A DNA stretch of 64,000 nucleotides from Sphingomonas insulae (GCF_010450875.1 NZ_CP048422.1:3197001-3261000), one strand, 5' to 3'. Positions 1 through 10,608 are shown, numbered from the stretch's first letter. Notes: generated by a model from the sequence alone, not told the origin. A program made the numbers and translations.

Positions 1-849
1 CAGTTCGGCGATGGTCGAGGCGCCGGCGCGGGCGATCACCAGATGCGCCCAGGCGAGCTGTTCGGGCATGTCGGGCAGATAGGTGGCGAGTTCGGCCGGG
101 ATCTGATGTTCCGCATATTTGGCGCGGACCGCGTCGATATCCTCGATCCGTGCCTGGTGCGTCACCTGCAGCCGGCGGCGGAAGGTGACGGGCAGCATGG
201 CGAGGCCGTCGGGGACGACCTGGCTGAGGATGCTCGCGCCCTGGCTACCGCCGGTGACGAGGACGCGGAAGATGCCGTCCTCCTCCAGCAGCGGATAGGG
301 CTTCGCGCGCAGGGCGAGCACCGCATCGCGCACCGGATTGCCGACGAGGTGGACCTTGCCTTCATGCTTCGCGGCCAGCCGTTCGGTGGCCTTGTACGAG
401 GTGGCGATCGCGCCGACGCGGCCGGCGACCAGTCGGTTCACCCGGCCGAGGACGGCATTCTGTTCGTGCACCGCGGTCGGGATCTTGTCGGCGAAGGCCG
501 CGAGCAGCGCCGGCATCGCCGGATAGCCGCCGAAGCCGATGACCGCGGCGGGCTTGAACGTGCGGTACAATTCGCGCGCCATCGCGCGGCCGCGCACCAT
601 CTCGCGCACCGCCGAGGCCCATCCCAGCGGCTTTTTCACCTGGAAGCGGCCGGCGGGCAACACGTGGGTCTGGATGCCGCCCGGCCCTTCAGCGAACAGG
701 CCGGGGAAACGCACGCCGCGAGCGTCGCTGACCAGCGCGACGCGATGGCCGCGCCGGGTCAGCTCCTCCGCCAGCGCCGCCGCGGGCACCATGTGTCCGC
801 CCGTGCCGCCGGCGGCGAGGACGTAATGCTTGCTCAATTCGAACCCCAT
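1..849 (-). CDS. murG: MurG, lipid II-forming GlcNAc transferase (3' end cut by window)
   Basis: MurG adds GlcNAc from UDP-GlcNAc to lipid I on the inner face of the cytoplasmic membrane, giving lipid II. The visible 283 codons carry the N-terminal glycine-rich loop GGTGGH (residues 14-19) and the second-domain loop TGGSQGA, as expected for this GT28 enzyme. The C-terminal part lies outside the window. The ATG at 849 overlaps the end of ftsW by 16 bases. A TTG at 837 would instead give the 4-base start/stop overlap used by most neighbours and a product beginning MSKHYVLAAGG, so the true start is uncertain. It is the last visible gene of the dcw operon. Confidence 0.95.
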   Translation of the reverse strand, partial: MGFELSKHYVLAAGGTGGHMVPAAALAEELTRRGHRVALVSDARGVRFPGLFAEGPGGIQTHVLPAGRFQVKKPLGWASAVREMVRGRAMARELYRTFKPAAVIGFGGYPAMPALLAAFADKIPTAVHEQNAVLGRVNRLVAGRVGAIATSYKATERLAAKHEGKVHLVGNPVRDAVLALRAKPYPLLEEDGIFRVLVTGGSQGASILSQVVPDGLAMLPVTFRRRLQVTHQARIEDIDAVRAKYAEHQIPAELATYLPDMPEQLAWAHLVIARAGASTIAEL

Positions 850-2090
850 CTCACGACATACGGACTGCGCGTCAGGAACGGGTTGCGGCGCGTGAACGCC
901 AGCAGCAATCCCATCCCGATCGACAGCGCGATCATCGACGATCCGCCATAGCTGATGAACGGCAGCGTCATCCCCTTGGACGGTGCAAGGCCGGTGTTGA
1001 CCGCCATCGACACCAAGGCCTGCGCGCCGAACTGCACCGCCAGGCCAGAGGCGGCGAGCAGCTTGAATTCATCCTGTTCGTCCAGCAGCTTGACGAACAC
1101 GCGCACGACGATCGCGAGGAACACCAGTGCGATGATGGCACAGGCGATCAGGCCGAATTCCTCGCCGATCACCGAATAGATATAGTCGGTATGCGCCTCG
1201 GGCAGGCCGAACTTGGCGGTGCCGCCGCCGGGGCCGGTGCCGGTCCAGCCGCCGCTGGTGATCGTCGCATGCGCCGCGTTGGTCTGGAAATGGTCGCTGG
1301 CCCCCTCTCCCTCCACGCCCGGGAACAGGAAGGCGTCGATGCGGTTGCGAGCGGTGCCGTAGAACATGTACGCCGCGACGAGGCCGACCGGGACCATGCC
1401 GACGATCGCACCGAGCACGCGCATCGGCGTACCAGCGATCATCAGCAGCGCCATCCATACGGTGCAGAAGATAACGGTCTGGCCGAAGTCCGGCTGGAGC
1501 ATCAGCAGCACCGCGATCATCCCGGTCATCGCGCCGGTAATGAGCACCGTCGGCAGTTCCGGGTCCTTTGCCTTCAGCGACAGCAGCCAGGCGACGGTGA
1601 CGATGAACAGCGGCTTCAGGAACTCGGACGGCTGGAACGAGGCGAAGCCATAGCCGATCCAGCGCCGCGCGCCGTTGATGCTGTTGCCTACGAACGGCGT
1701 CAGCGCGAGGCAGACGATCAGCACGCCCGCGCCCACCAGCGCCAGCCGCCGCGCGAGCGGCACCGGCAGCATTGAGACGCCAAACAACACCGGCAGCGAC
1801 ACCCCAACCCAGATCAGCTGGCGCCAGAAATAATAGAGCGCGGTGAATTTGTGATGCTCGCCCGAATAGCGGACCGCCGTCGCCGGACTCGCCGCCGCCA
1901 CCGCGATCAGACCGATCGCGATAAGGAACAGCGTGAGCAGCAGGAGCATCCGGTCGATGTCCCAGAACCACGTGCCGAGCGGCGAGCTGTCGCCGCGTCC
2001 GCCGCGCCGCTTCACCTTCGCGATCAGCGTATCGCGCTGGGCGGCGGTCAGCGTATCGCGCGGGGTATCGGTCATGCTCGCGCCCGTCAT
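834..2090 (-). CDS. ftsW: FtsW, SEDS-family septal peptidoglycan polymerase
   Basis: A 418-residue polytopic membrane protein of the SEDS family (FtsW/RodA), which polymerises glycan strands from lipid II together with FtsI at the division septum. A cytoplasmic N-terminus of about 48 residues precedes the first membrane segment. The protein has roughly ten hydrophobic segments, a long periplasmic loop rich in Gly (TSGGWTGTGPGGG), and the family's C-terminal segment ending in PFISYGGSSM. The start at 2090 overlaps the murD stop as ATGA; an in-frame ATG fifteen bases later (2075) is a weaker alternative. Translational coupling with murD is likely. Confidence 0.94.
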   Translation of the reverse strand: MTGASMTDTPRDTLTAAQRDTLIAKVKRRGGRGDSSPLGTWFWDIDRMLLLLTLFLIAIGLIAVAAASPATAVRYSGEHHKFTALYYFWRQLIWVGVSLPVLFGVSMLPVPLARRLALVGAGVLIVCLALTPFVGNSINGARRWIGYGFASFQPSEFLKPLFIVTVAWLLSLKAKDPELPTVLITGAMTGMIAVLLMLQPDFGQTVIFCTVWMALLMIAGTPMRVLGAIVGMVPVGLVAAYMFYGTARNRIDAFLFPGVEGEGASDHFQTNAAHATITSGGWTGTGPGGGTAKFGLPEAHTDYIYSVIGEEFGLIACAIIALVFLAIVVRVFVKLLDEQDEFKLLAASGLAVQFGAQALVSMAVNTGLAPSKGMTLPFISYGGSSMIALSIGMGLLLAFTRRNPFLTRSPYVVRWGSN

Positions 2091-3382
2091 GGCAGGGCCT
2101 CCACCGCAGCCCGGAATGCGGCTCCGCGATCCTCGTAATCGCGGAACTGGTCGAAGCTAGCACAGGCCGGCGACAACAGCACCACATCTCCGTCGCGCGC
2201 CGCGGCGGCGGCATGGGCGAGCGCGGTGACGAGGTCGCCCGCTTCCTGCACGACAGGGACGCGGCCGGTTAGCAGGTCGCGGAACAGCGGACCCGCCTCG
2301 CCGATCGTATAGGCGGCGACCACGGACCCGAAATAGGGCGCACAGGCGTCGAGGTCGTCGCCCTTGCGTTTGCCGCCGACGATCCAGTGGACCCGGTCGA
2401 ACGCACCGAGTGCGGGCGCGGCGCTTTCGGGATTGGTCGCCTTGCTGTCGTCGACGAAGGTGACGCCGTTGCGGACGGCAACCGTCTCCATCCGGTGCGG
2501 CAGGCCGGTGAAGCTGGCGAGGCCGCGGTCGATATCGGCCTCCGACACGCCCAGCGCCTTTACCGCGGCGATGGCGGCGAGCGCGTTCTGGGCGTTGTGC
2601 GGGCCTTGCAGCGCCGGCCAGCGCGACTGGTCCATGCACACGCCGGGCGCGATCTTGGTCAGGTGTTCGCCGCGGGCCGACAGGCTGCGGGCGATCTGCG
2701 CGGACGGTGTATCGCCGATACCGACGACGGCGTCGTGGGTGGGCGACTGCATTGCAAACAGCCGCGCCTTGGACGCGGCATAACCTTCGAACCCGTCATA
2801 GCGATCGAGATGGTCGGGGGTGAGGTTAAGCAACACAGCAACCTCGCAATCGAGGGTCCGGGTCAGATCGAGCTGGTAACTGGACAGTTCGAGGACATAG
2901 ACGCCGCCCGCCGCGAGCGGGGCCTGTTCCAGGATCGGCAGGCCGATGTTGCCCCCCATCAGCGTCGGGACGCCCGCAGTCCTCAGGATGTGATGGACGA
3001 GTGCGGTTGTGGTCGACTTGCCGTTGGTACCGGTGATGCCCACGACCTTGTGCGGCGGCAGTTCGGAGCGTGCCTGGGCGAACAGTTCGATATCGCCGAT
3101 GATCGCGATGCCCGCAGTCCGCGCCCGTGCGACCAGCGGATGCGTGTTGAGCGGCACGCCGGGAGACACGACCAGCGCCGCGGCCCCATCCAGGTTCAGT
3201 TTGGCGATGTCATGAACGATGACGCCGTCGATGCCTGCCGCCCGCGCGCGCGCAGCCGGATCGCTGTCCCATGCCACGACGTGCGCCCCGCTCTTCGCCA
3301 AGGCACGCACCGTCGCGAGGCCGGAGCGGGCGAGGCCGAGGACCGCATAGCGCCGGCCCGCAAAGGCGGTCGAGCCGATCAC
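2087..3382 (-). CDS. murD: MurD, UDP-N-acetylmuramoyl-L-alanine:D-glutamate ligase
   Basis: MurD is the cytoplasmic Mur ligase that adds D-glutamate to UDP-MurNAc-L-Ala using ATP. The 431-residue product has an N-terminal dinucleotide-like fold ([10 protein letters not shown]), the ATP P-loop GTNGKST, and a C-terminal ligase domain with the family motif DDSKATN. I placed the start at the GTG at 3382 because it overlaps the mraY stop as GTGA, the junction style of this cluster. The open frame runs on upstream inside mraY, but that part has no MurD similarity. Confidence 0.94.
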   Translation of the reverse strand: MIGSTAFAGRRYAVLGLARSGLATVRALAKSGAHVVAWDSDPAARARAAGIDGVIVHDIAKLNLDGAAALVVSPGVPLNTHPLVARARTAGIAIIGDIELFAQARSELPPHKVVGITGTNGKSTTTALVHHILRTAGVPTLMGGNIGLPILEQAPLAAGGVYVLELSSYQLDLTRTLDCEVAVLLNLTPDHLDRYDGFEGYAASKARLFAMQSPTHDAVVGIGDTPSAQIARSLSARGEHLTKIAPGVCMDQSRWPALQGPHNAQNALAAIAAVKALGVSEADIDRGLASFTGLPHRMETVAVRNGVTFVDDSKATNPESAAPALGAFDRVHWIVGGKRKGDDLDACAPYFGSVVAAYTIGEAGPLFRDLLTGRVPVVQEAGDLVTALAHAAAAARDGDVVLLSPACASFDQFRDYEDRGAAFRAAVEALP

Positions 3383-4449
3383 CGCAACTTCAACGTCGAC
3401 AGGCCGGCGAGCGCCAGCACGAGGCTGATGATCCAGAAACGGATGACGACGGTCGGCTCGCTCCAGCCCAATTGTTCGAAATGATGGTGGATCGGCGCCA
3501 TGCGGAACACGCGCTTGCCGGTGCGCTTGTAGAAGAACACCTGAATAATAACCGACATCGCCTCGGCAACGAACAGGCCGCCGACGATGCCGAGCACGAT
3601 CTCGTGATGCGCCACGACCGCGATCGTGCCGAGCGCACCGCCCAGCGCGAGGCTGCCGGTGTCGCCCATGAACACGGCGGCCGGGGGCGCGTTGAACCAC
3701 AGGAAGGCGAGGCCGGCACCGACGACGGCACCGCAGAAGATCGCCAGTTCGCCCGCACCGGGCACATGGGGGATGCCGAGATAGGTCGCAAACTTCACGT
3801 TGCCGGCGAGATACACGATCAGCATGAACGCGACGCTGGCGATGATGACCGGCATCGTCGCAAGGCCGTCGAGGCCATCGGTCAGGTTCACCGCATTGCC
3901 GAACGCGACGATCGTGAACGCCGCGAAGATCGGGAAGAAATAGCCGAGATCGAGGTACATGCGGTCGGTGAACGGCAGATACAGATGCGGCCCGTTCTGC
4001 CCCATGATGATCCACGATGCGATGCCGGCGATGGCGAATTCCAGCAGCAGCCGGGTCCGGCCGGAGACGCCGGCGGTGCTCGCTTTGCGCACCTTGTCGT
4101 AATCATCCATGAAGCCGATCGCACCGAAGCCCAGAGTCACAAACAGGCACGACCACACATAGGGGTTCGACAGGTCCATCCAGATCAGAATCGCCAGCGC
4201 CATGCTGGTCAGGATCATCAGTCCGCCCATGGTCGGCGTGCCGCGCTTGGCGAGATGGGTCTGCGGTCCATCGGCGCGGATCGGCTGTCCCTTGCCCTGA
4301 CGGACACGCAACCAGCCGATGAAGCGCGGACCGATGATGAGGCCGATGAGCAGCGCGGTCGCCACCGCCGCACCGGTCCGGAACGACTGGTAGCGGATGA
4401 GGTTCAGCAACCCGGTGAAGCCCAGGTGCTCGGCGATCCAATACAGCAT
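3379..4449 (-). CDS. mraY: MraY, phospho-MurNAc-pentapeptide transferase
   Basis: MraY transfers phospho-MurNAc-pentapeptide to undecaprenyl phosphate, making lipid I at the inner membrane. The 356-residue protein has about ten membrane segments and the diagnostic cytoplasmic motifs: DDYDK (substrate and metal site), [22 protein letters not shown], and the C-terminal histidine cluster PIHHHFE. Length is normal for the family. It lies between murF (21 bases upstream) and murD (4-base overlap). No anomaly was seen. Confidence 0.96.
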   Translation of the reverse strand: MLYWIAEHLGFTGLLNLIRYQSFRTGAAVATALLIGLIIGPRFIGWLRVRQGKGQPIRADGPQTHLAKRGTPTMGGLMILTSMALAILIWMDLSNPYVWSCLFVTLGFGAIGFMDDYDKVRKASTAGVSGRTRLLLEFAIAGIASWIIMGQNGPHLYLPFTDRMYLDLGYFFPIFAAFTIVAFGNAVNLTDGLDGLATMPVIIASVAFMLIVYLAGNVKFATYLGIPHVPGAGELAIFCGAVVGAGLAFLWFNAPPAAVFMGDTGSLALGGALGTIAVVAHHEIVLGIVGGLFVAEAMSVIIQVFFYKRTGKRVFRMAPIHHHFEQLGWSEPTVVIRFWIISLVLALAGLSTLKLR

Positions 4450-4470
4450 TACGTTTCGCCCCCCATGCGA

Positions 4471-5853
4471 TCAGCGATCGCCAGCACTGGAATCGACAAG
4501 TCCCGCGACAACCCGCGACAACCCGACTCCGTTGGATCCTTTGACAAGTACCGCGTCACCGGCGCGCGCCAGATCCTTCAGCCGGCCGAGCGCGGTCGCA
4601 GCGTCGGCCACATGCATGACTTCGACCCGCCCCTCAAGGGCCTGCACCAGCGGCGCCATCGCTTCACCGACCAGCAGCGCCGTTTCGACGCGCGCGGCGA
4701 GGATGGGGCCGGCAAGGCCGGCGTGATAATCCGCGGAGGCATCGCCGAGTTCGCGCATTTCGCCCAACACGGCGACATGGCGGCCCGGCTCCTCGGCCAG
4801 CACCGCCAGCGTCGCCCGCATCGATGCGGGGTTGGCATTATAGCTTTCGTCGATGACCAGCATGTCACCGCCGCCGGCGGTCGCGACGAAGCGTGCGCCC
4901 CGCCCCGCGAGCCCACCCATTTCGGCAAGTGCAAGGCCGGCGCGGACGAGGTCCGCACCCGCAGCATCGACTGCGGCGAGCACGGCGAGGGCGTTCGACA
5001 CCCAGTGCATGCCAGGCTGCGACAGCGTGAAGGACAATTCGCGGTCACCGAGCTTTGCGGTGACGAACGACGCCCCCGAGGGCAGGCGCATCGCCTCGAT
5101 CGCACGGACGTCGGCGTTCTTGTCGAGGCCGAAGGTGACGGTGCGCGCCGCATGAGGCGCGGCGGCGGCGATCAGGCGGTCACGGTGCGGGCTGTCATAG
5201 GGGACGATGGCCGTGCCGCCGGGTTCCAAGCCGCGGAAGATTTCGCCCTTGGCATCGGCGATGGCGCTTTCGTCGGGGAAGAACGCAGTATGGGCGGGGG
5301 CGATCGCGGTGACGATCGCAATGTGCGGGCGGACGAGCCGGGTCAGTTCGCTGAGCTCGCCGGCATGGTTCATCCCCATTTCGAACACGCCGATCGTCGT
5401 ATCCCGCGGCATGCGGGCAAGGCTGAGCGGCACGCCGGTATGGTTGTTGTAGCTCTTGACCGAGCGATGCACCCGATCGGGCAGCGAACGATCGAGCGCG
5501 GCGAACAGCGCTTCCTTGGCGCTGGTCTTGCCGACCGAGCCGGTGACACCGATGACGGTGCCCGCCATACGCGCACGCGCCGCCCGGCCAAGGTCGTTGA
5601 GAGCGGCGAACGTGTCGGCGACACCGACGTGCGGGTGCGGCGTGTCGGCGGAGACGATGGCGCCGGCCGCGCCCTGTTCGAACGCCTGCGGCAGGAAGCG
5701 ATGGCCATCGGTGCTGTCGCCGGTCAGCGCGATGAAAAGGTCGCTCGCGCCGACTTCGCGGCTGTCGAACGCGACGCCGTCGACGGCGAAATCCGCCGAG
5801 GCGGTACCGTTGGTGGCCGCGGCGATCTCCGCAGCGGTCCAGAGCGGCATCAA
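4471..5853 (-). CDS. murF: MurF, UDP-MurNAc-tripeptide:D-alanyl-D-alanine ligase
   Basis: MurF finishes the cytoplasmic stem peptide by adding D-Ala-D-Ala. The 460-residue product starts MMPLWTAAEIAAATNG and carries an N-terminal uridine-binding domain, the ATP loop TGSVGKTS, the central-domain NHAGELSEL segment and the DESYNANPASM motif typical of MurF. Two consecutive ATG codons make the start ambiguous by one residue. It is separated from murE by 37 bases, one of the few real gaps in the operon. Confidence 0.95.
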   Translation of the reverse strand: MMPLWTAAEIAAATNGTASADFAVDGVAFDSREVGASDLFIALTGDSTDGHRFLPQAFEQGAAGAIVSADTPHPHVGVADTFAALNDLGRAARARMAGTVIGVTGSVGKTSAKEALFAALDRSLPDRVHRSVKSYNNHTGVPLSLARMPRDTTIGVFEMGMNHAGELSELTRLVRPHIAIVTAIAPAHTAFFPDESAIADAKGEIFRGLEPGGTAIVPYDSPHRDRLIAAAAPHAARTVTFGLDKNADVRAIEAMRLPSGASFVTAKLGDRELSFTLSQPGMHWVSNALAVLAAVDAAGADLVRAGLALAEMGGLAGRGARFVATAGGGDMLVIDESYNANPASMRATLAVLAEEPGRHVAVLGEMRELGDASADYHAGLAGPILAARVETALLVGEAMAPLVQALEGRVEVMHVADAATALGRLKDLARAGDAVLVKGSNGVGLSRVVAGLVDSSAGDR

Positions 5854-5890
5854 TGCCTCCCCGGCACAAGGGAGAATTGCCGACCGGGGC

Positions 5891-7306
5891 TCATGCCGCG
5901 CATTCCCGCGCGACGCTCACGTCATCGAACGGCAGTTCCATGTCGCCCACGATCTGGCCCTGTTCGTGGCCCTTGCCGGCGATGAGGACGATATCCTGCG
6001 GCCCCGCTTCGCGCACCGCGACGCCGATCGCTTCGCGGCGATCGCCGATCTCGCGGGCATGGGGTGCGCCCTTCAGGATGGCGGCGCGGATCGTCGCGGG
6101 ATCTTCGGTGCGGGGATTGTCGTCGGTGACGATGGCGAGGTCGGCCTGCATCTGCGCGACCTGCCCCATGGTCTCACGCTTGCCGACATCGCGGTCGCCG
6201 CCGGCGCCGAAGACAACGATCAGCCGGCCGCCGGCATGCGGCTTCAGGGCGGCGATGGCCGCCTCCAGCGCGTCGGGCGTATGCGCGTAATCGACGTAGA
6301 CCGGCGCCCCCGAAGCGGTGATCGCCGCACGTTCCAGCCGCCCGCGCACCGGTTGCAGCCTGGCAAGATCGGCGATCGTCCGGCCGACATCGCCGCCCGT
6401 GGCGATGACCAGCCCCGCCGCGACCAGCGCGTTCGCCGCCTGATAGCCGCCGATCAACGGCAGCGTCACACGATGCGTCTGCCCGTCGGCCTTGATCGTC
6501 AGACCCTGACCGAGCAGGGTGGGGTCGCGCCCCACCAGACGCAACGTCTGTCCCCGTTCGCCGACCGTCACCAGCCGGTTGCCCCGCGCCTGCGCAAGGT
6601 CGATCACGCGTGCGCTTTCGACATCGTCCGCCCAGACGACGGCGGTCCCCTCCGGGCTCAGCACCTCGGAAAACAGGCGCAGCTTGGCGGTCAGATAGGC
6701 GCCCATGTCGCCATGATAGTCGAGATGGTCGCGTGACAGGTTGGTGAACGCCGCGGCGACCACGTTCAGCCCCTCCGTCCGGTATTGGACCAGGCCGTGG
6801 CTCGACGCTTCGAACGCGAGGTGGGTGACCCCTTCGCGTGCGAGGCCGGCGACGTTGGACAGGAAGGTGACGACATCGGGCGTGGTCAGGCCGGTCGTCA
6901 CGCGTTCATCGGCGGTGGTGACGCCCAGCGTGCCGATCGATGCGGCATGCTGGCCCGCCATCCGCCACAATTGCCGCGTCATCTCGACGGTGGAGGTCTT
7001 GCCGTTGGTGCCGGTCACCGCCACCGCCGTCGCCGGAAATGGCGCGAAGAACCGTGCCGCCAGCTGCGCGAACCGTTCGCGCGGGTTTTCGGCATGGATC
7101 GCCACCGCGCCGTCCACCGCGATACCGGGCCGGACCACGACGGCCACCGCGCCGGACCGCACCGCCTCGGCAATATAATCCTCGCCGTTCACGCGCACGC
7201 CCTGAAAGGCGCCGAACACCGTTCCCGGCGCGACCTTGCGATGATCGATCGCGAACCCGGTGACGCCGGCGTCTTCGCCGCCGCCGGTCAACGTCCCCAG
7301 CTTCAT
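5891..7306 (-). CDS. murE: MurE, UDP-MurNAc-dipeptide:meso-diaminopimelate ligase
   Basis: MurE adds the third stem-peptide residue. The 471-residue product has the ATP loop GTNGKTS and the motif DNPR near the C-terminal end (in TDDNPRTEDP), which in this family marks meso-diaminopimelate rather than lysine as the substrate. The wall is therefore predicted to be DAP-type. The start ATG at 7306 is 10 bases after the ftsI stop. The open frame continues upstream inside ftsI without MurE character, so I did not use it. Confidence 0.95.
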   Translation of the reverse strand: MKLGTLTGGGEDAGVTGFAIDHRKVAPGTVFGAFQGVRVNGEDYIAEAVRSGAVAVVVRPGIAVDGAVAIHAENPRERFAQLAARFFAPFPATAVAVTGTNGKTSTVEMTRQLWRMAGQHAASIGTLGVTTADERVTTGLTTPDVVTFLSNVAGLAREGVTHLAFEASSHGLVQYRTEGLNVVAAAFTNLSRDHLDYHGDMGAYLTAKLRLFSEVLSPEGTAVVWADDVESARVIDLAQARGNRLVTVGERGQTLRLVGRDPTLLGQGLTIKADGQTHRVTLPLIGGYQAANALVAAGLVIATGGDVGRTIADLARLQPVRGRLERAAITASGAPVYVDYAHTPDALEAAIAALKPHAGGRLIVVFGAGGDRDVGKRETMGQVAQMQADLAIVTDDNPRTEDPATIRAAILKGAPHAREIGDRREAIGVAVREAGPQDIVLIAGKGHEQGQIVGDMELPFDDVSVARECAA

Positions 7307-7316
7307 GGCGCCACGC

Positions 7317-9032
7317 TCACTGACCGGTCGGCTGCGTACGGCTCGGGTCCTGCCACAGGGTCGGCAGGATGTCGGACACGTCGATGTCGCGCGTCGCGTC
7401 GGGCACGACGCCCAGCATCGCACCGACCCGGCTGATCGTCCGCCCAACGACCGGTGCGGCGTTCCACGCAGCGGTTTTCCACCCGCCAGTCTCCTTCGTT
7501 CCCAGCGGCGAATCGAGCATCGCCAGCACGACATAACGCGGCCGGTCCATCGGGAAGGCCGCGGCGAAGGTGGCGACGTTGCGCGACCGATCGTACCCGC
7601 CCGCCACCGCAGCCTCTGCCGTACCCGTCTTGCCGCCGACGCGATAGCCCGGCGCGTCGCCCTTGCGCCCGGTGCCGCGCATCACGATCAGCCGCAGCAT
7701 CTGACGCATCCGCGCGCTCGTCTCCTCGCGGATGACCCGCCGGCCAACGGGCGCGTGACCGGGCGCAACCTTCAGCAGCGTCGCCGGCCGCCAGACGCCG
7801 CCGTTGACCAATGCGGCATAGGCGCTGGCGAGATGCAGCGGCGTCACCGCGATGCCGTGGCCGTAGGCGGTCGTCATCGTCGTCGTCCGCGCCCAATAGG
7901 TCGGCATCAGCGGCCGCCCCTTCTCGCGCAGTTCGATGTCGGGCTTGGTATCGAAGCCGAGCTTGCGGAACATCGCCTGCATGCGCTGCGGTCCGATTTC
8001 GTCGGCGACGCGCGCGGTCGCGATGTTGGACGAATAGATCAGCGTTTCGGCCATGTTGAGCCAGCGCTTGGGATCGCCGCGTTCGTCATGGATGGTATAG
8101 CCGCCGACCTTCAGCGGATGCGTCGCATCGAACCGGCGCGCCATCGACGTCACCACGCCGGTGTCCATCGCGGTCGCCATCGTGATCGGCTTGAACGTCG
8201 AACCCAGTTCGAACACGCTCTGCGTGGTGATGTTGCGCAGTTCCTCGCTGCCCGCCATGCCGACGCGATTGGGGTTGAACGTCGGCAGCGAGACCATCGC
8301 GATCACCTCGCCGGTATCGACGTCGAGCACGATCCCGCCCGCACCGCGCGCGGAAAACGTTCCCATCGCACGGCCGAGTTCGCTCTCCAGCGCCGCCTGC
8401 ACGCGGGTGTCGAGCGACAGGGCGACCGGTTGTCCCGCCTTGGTCGGATCGAGCAGCCGCTCGTCGAGCACGCGCTCCATACCGCTCATGCCGTGGCCGT
8501 CGGTCGACAGAAAGCCGAGCGCGTGGCTCGCCATCGTCGATTGCGGGTACAGGCGCTGCGTTTCGCGGGCGAAGACGAGCGCGGGTTCACCGATCGCATT
8601 GACCTGCTCAACCAGCGCGGGGCTCGCGCGACGCTGCAGGTAGACGAAGCTGACGTTGCGCGTCAGCTGCCCGTAGAACCACGCCTGGTCGCCGCGGTCG
8701 GGCATCAGCGCGGCGAGGCGGCTGGCGATCTCCATCTTGTCACCGATGATTTTGCGGGGGTGAACCGCGATCGTCCAGGCATCGATCGTCCGCGCGAGCG
8801 GCGCGCCGTTGCGATCGACGATATCGCCGCGCGCGGCGAGCGCCGCCACGCGCGCTTCCGCCTCGCCGCCCGACATGACACCCAGCATCGCCAGCCGGCC
8901 GATCACCAACGTCACCGCCGCCGCGAACAGCAGCATCAGCATCATCAGGCGCATATGCGACGTCGCCACCAGCGCATGCCGCTGGGTGGCGTTGCGCCGC
9001 TGCGGAACCGGACGGGCGACGATGACGGTCAA
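7317..9032 (-). CDS. ftsI: FtsI (PBP3), septal peptidoglycan transpeptidase
   Basis: A class B penicillin-binding protein that cross-links septal peptidoglycan with FtsW. The 571-residue protein has one N-terminal membrane anchor (about residues 28-50), a pedestal/dimerisation region, and a transpeptidase domain with the three active-site motifs: STFK (nucleophile Ser278, Lys281), SSN, and KTGT. The start overlaps the ftsL stop as ATGA. The Ser-Xaa-Xaa-Lys, Ser-Xaa-Asn and Lys-Thr-Gly boxes are all intact, so it should be active. Confidence 0.95.
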   Translation of the reverse strand: MTVIVARPVPQRRNATQRHALVATSHMRLMMLMLLFAAAVTLVIGRLAMLGVMSGGEAEARVAALAARGDIVDRNGAPLARTIDAWTIAVHPRKIIGDKMEIASRLAALMPDRGDQAWFYGQLTRNVSFVYLQRRASPALVEQVNAIGEPALVFARETQRLYPQSTMASHALGFLSTDGHGMSGMERVLDERLLDPTKAGQPVALSLDTRVQAALESELGRAMGTFSARGAGGIVLDVDTGEVIAMVSLPTFNPNRVGMAGSEELRNITTQSVFELGSTFKPITMATAMDTGVVTSMARRFDATHPLKVGGYTIHDERGDPKRWLNMAETLIYSSNIATARVADEIGPQRMQAMFRKLGFDTKPDIELREKGRPLMPTYWARTTTMTTAYGHGIAVTPLHLASAYAALVNGGVWRPATLLKVAPGHAPVGRRVIREETSARMRQMLRLIVMRGTGRKGDAPGYRVGGKTGTAEAAVAGGYDRSRNVATFAAAFPMDRPRYVVLAMLDSPLGTKETGGWKTAAWNAAPVVGRTISRVGAMLGVVPDATRDIDVSDILPTLWQDPSRTQPTGQ

Positions 9033-9661
9033 CGCTTGCGGGCCTCCGCGCGCGCGCTGCTGAGGATGTCGCCGAGCGTGGTGTCAGACAGGAGCTTCCT
9101 GTCGAGCATCGCCACCGCCTGCGGGCGGACCTTGGCGACCGCGGCGGTCGCGCGCGCCGCCTCGTTCAGCTTGGCGAGCATCGGCGCGCTCTTCTCGATC
9201 GCGGCGACCTTGATGACGGCGCGCTTGGCGGTGGGCATGGCGGCCGCGACCTGGACCACGGCGGGCGTCGCCGCCGGCGCGGCGGTGGGCGCCGGAATTG
9301 CCGCCGTGGCCAGCGACGGCACGACCAGCGCGGCGGTCTGCACGCCCGGTTGCCCGATCCCGACCTGCGTCACGTCGAGGCTGGCGAGCGCGGTTTCGTC
9401 GGTGACGAACTGGCCGGCGACCGGCGCCGCCAGCGCCAGCGTCTCGCCGTTCCACTTTTCGAGCTGGGCGAGGTTGGCGCGCGTCTCGAACTCCGTCTCC
9501 AGCGCGCGGATATCGCGCTGGGCGGCATCGATCTTGCGATCCATGCCCTCCAGCTTCTTGCGCTCGGCAGCGACCTGCAGCGAAACCAGGTAGAAACCGA
9601 GGACGATGGCGACGCAGCCACCGAACCACCCGATCCCCTTCAACCGATACGCCGCCGTCAT
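9029..9661 (-). CDS. ftsL: FtsL-like divisome protein with long Ala-rich tail
   Basis: The position between rsmH and ftsI, the single N-terminal membrane segment (about residues 9-27) and the following predicted coiled coil (about residues 29-70, rich in Arg, Glu, Lys and Leu) match FtsL, the small bitopic protein that forms a complex with FtsB and FtsQ. At 210 residues it is about twice the usual FtsL length. The extra part is an Ala/Pro/Val-rich low-complexity stretch and a charged C-terminus. The start ATG at 9661 overlaps rsmH as ATGA; an upstream in-frame start inside rsmH is rejected. Assignment rests on position and topology, because FtsL sequences are poorly conserved. Confidence 0.8.
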   Translation of the reverse strand: MTAAYRLKGIGWFGGCVAIVLGFYLVSLQVAAERKKLEGMDRKIDAAQRDIRALETEFETRANLAQLEKWNGETLALAAPVAGQFVTDETALASLDVTQVGIGQPGVQTAALVVPSLATAAIPAPTAAPAATPAVVQVAAAMPTAKRAVIKVAAIEKSAPMLAKLNEAARATAAVAKVRPQAVAMLDRKLLSDTTLGDILSSARAEARKR

Positions 9662-10608
9662 GATGTCACCTCCGCCAAGTCGTTGTCGCCCCAAGCGGGG
9701 GCCGCCGTTCTCACTGCCGTTCGCAGGGTCGCCGATCGGGCACGCGGGTTGCGCGCCACCTCGGCCTCGCCGGCGCGCACGCCGCGACCGACCTTCTGGA
9801 AACTCGGTGGACGCCCCACCCCCGCCTGCGGCACGTGCCGCGAACCGCCCGGGGCGTTGCCCGACCGGTCGCGCAGGAAGCGCTTGACCAGCCGGTCTTC
9901 GAGACTGTGGAAGGTGACGATGGCAAGACGGCCGCCGGGCTTCAGCGCACGTTCGGCCGCGGCCAGGCCGTCGGCCAGTTCGCCAAGTTCGCGATTCACG
10001 TGGATGCGGATCGCCTGGAAGGTCCGCGTCGCCGGGTCCTTCTTGTCGTGCGGGCGGTGGCCAAGAGCCTTGCGAACGACATGCGCCAGTTCCGCCGTGC
10101 GGGTCAGTGGGCGTGCGGCGACGATCGCGCGCGCGACGCGGCGCGACTTGGGCTCGTCACCATAATGATAGAGGACGTCGGCGATCGCCTCCTCATCCGC
10201 TTCGTTGACGAAGTCGGCGGCGCTCGGCCCTTCCTGCGCCATTCGCATGTCGAGCGGACCATCGAACTGGAACGAAAAGCCGCGCTCCGCCTGGTCGAGT
10301 TGCATCGAGGAGACGCCGATATCCATCGTCAGCCCGTCGACAGGACCATCGAGCGCCGCCTCCAATGCCGAAAAGTCGCTGTGCACCAGCGTCAGGCCGG
10401 CGATGTGCGCATCGCGGCCGGCCCGGATCGCATCGGGATCGCGATCGAACGCGATCACCTGCGCACCGGTCGCGAGGATCGCACGCGTGTAGCCGCCGGC
10501 GCCGAAGGTCGCATCGACGATCCGCTCGCCCGGGGCGGGGGCGAGCGCGGCGATCACCTCGTCGAGCAGCACGGGGATATGAGGTGCCGCGGCGCCGCTA
10601 CCGGTCAC
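9658..10608 (-). CDS. rsmH: RsmH (MraW), 16S rRNA C1402 N4-methyltransferase
   Basis: RsmH methylates N4 of C1402 in the ribosomal P site. The 316-residue protein begins with the characteristic HIPVLLDEV, then the SAM-binding [11 protein letters not shown] segment, and includes [16 protein letters not shown] and the late [14 protein letters not shown] motif of the family. I chose the GTG at 10608, which overlaps the mraZ stop as GTGA. An ATG 24 bases further upstream would add MPGQGYRA and a longer overlap. It belongs to the dcw operon. Confidence 0.94.
   Translation of the reverse strand: MTGSGAAAPHIPVLLDEVIAALAPAPGERIVDATFGAGGYTRAILATGAQVIAFDRDPDAIRAGRDAHIAGLTLVHSDFSALEAALDGPVDGLTMDIGVSSMQLDQAERGFSFQFDGPLDMRMAQEGPSAADFVNEADEEAIADVLYHYGDEPKSRRVARAIVAARPLTRTAELAHVVRKALGHRPHDKKDPATRTFQAIRIHVNRELGELADGLAAAERALKPGGRLAIVTFHSLEDRLVKRFLRDRSGNAPGGSRHVPQAGVGRPPSFQKVGRGVRAGEAEVARNPRARSATLRTAVRTAAPAWGDNDLAEVTS

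Noticed and set aside
3271..5985. 904-codon open frame antisense to murD, mraY and murF
   Set aside because: Composition is rich in Arg, Gln, His and Asp as expected for a shadow of high-GC genes; the three Mur genes on the other strand are unmistakable.
7260..9593. 777-codon open frame antisense to ftsI and ftsL
   Set aside because: Shadow of FtsI, which has all penicillin-binding motifs on the minus strand.
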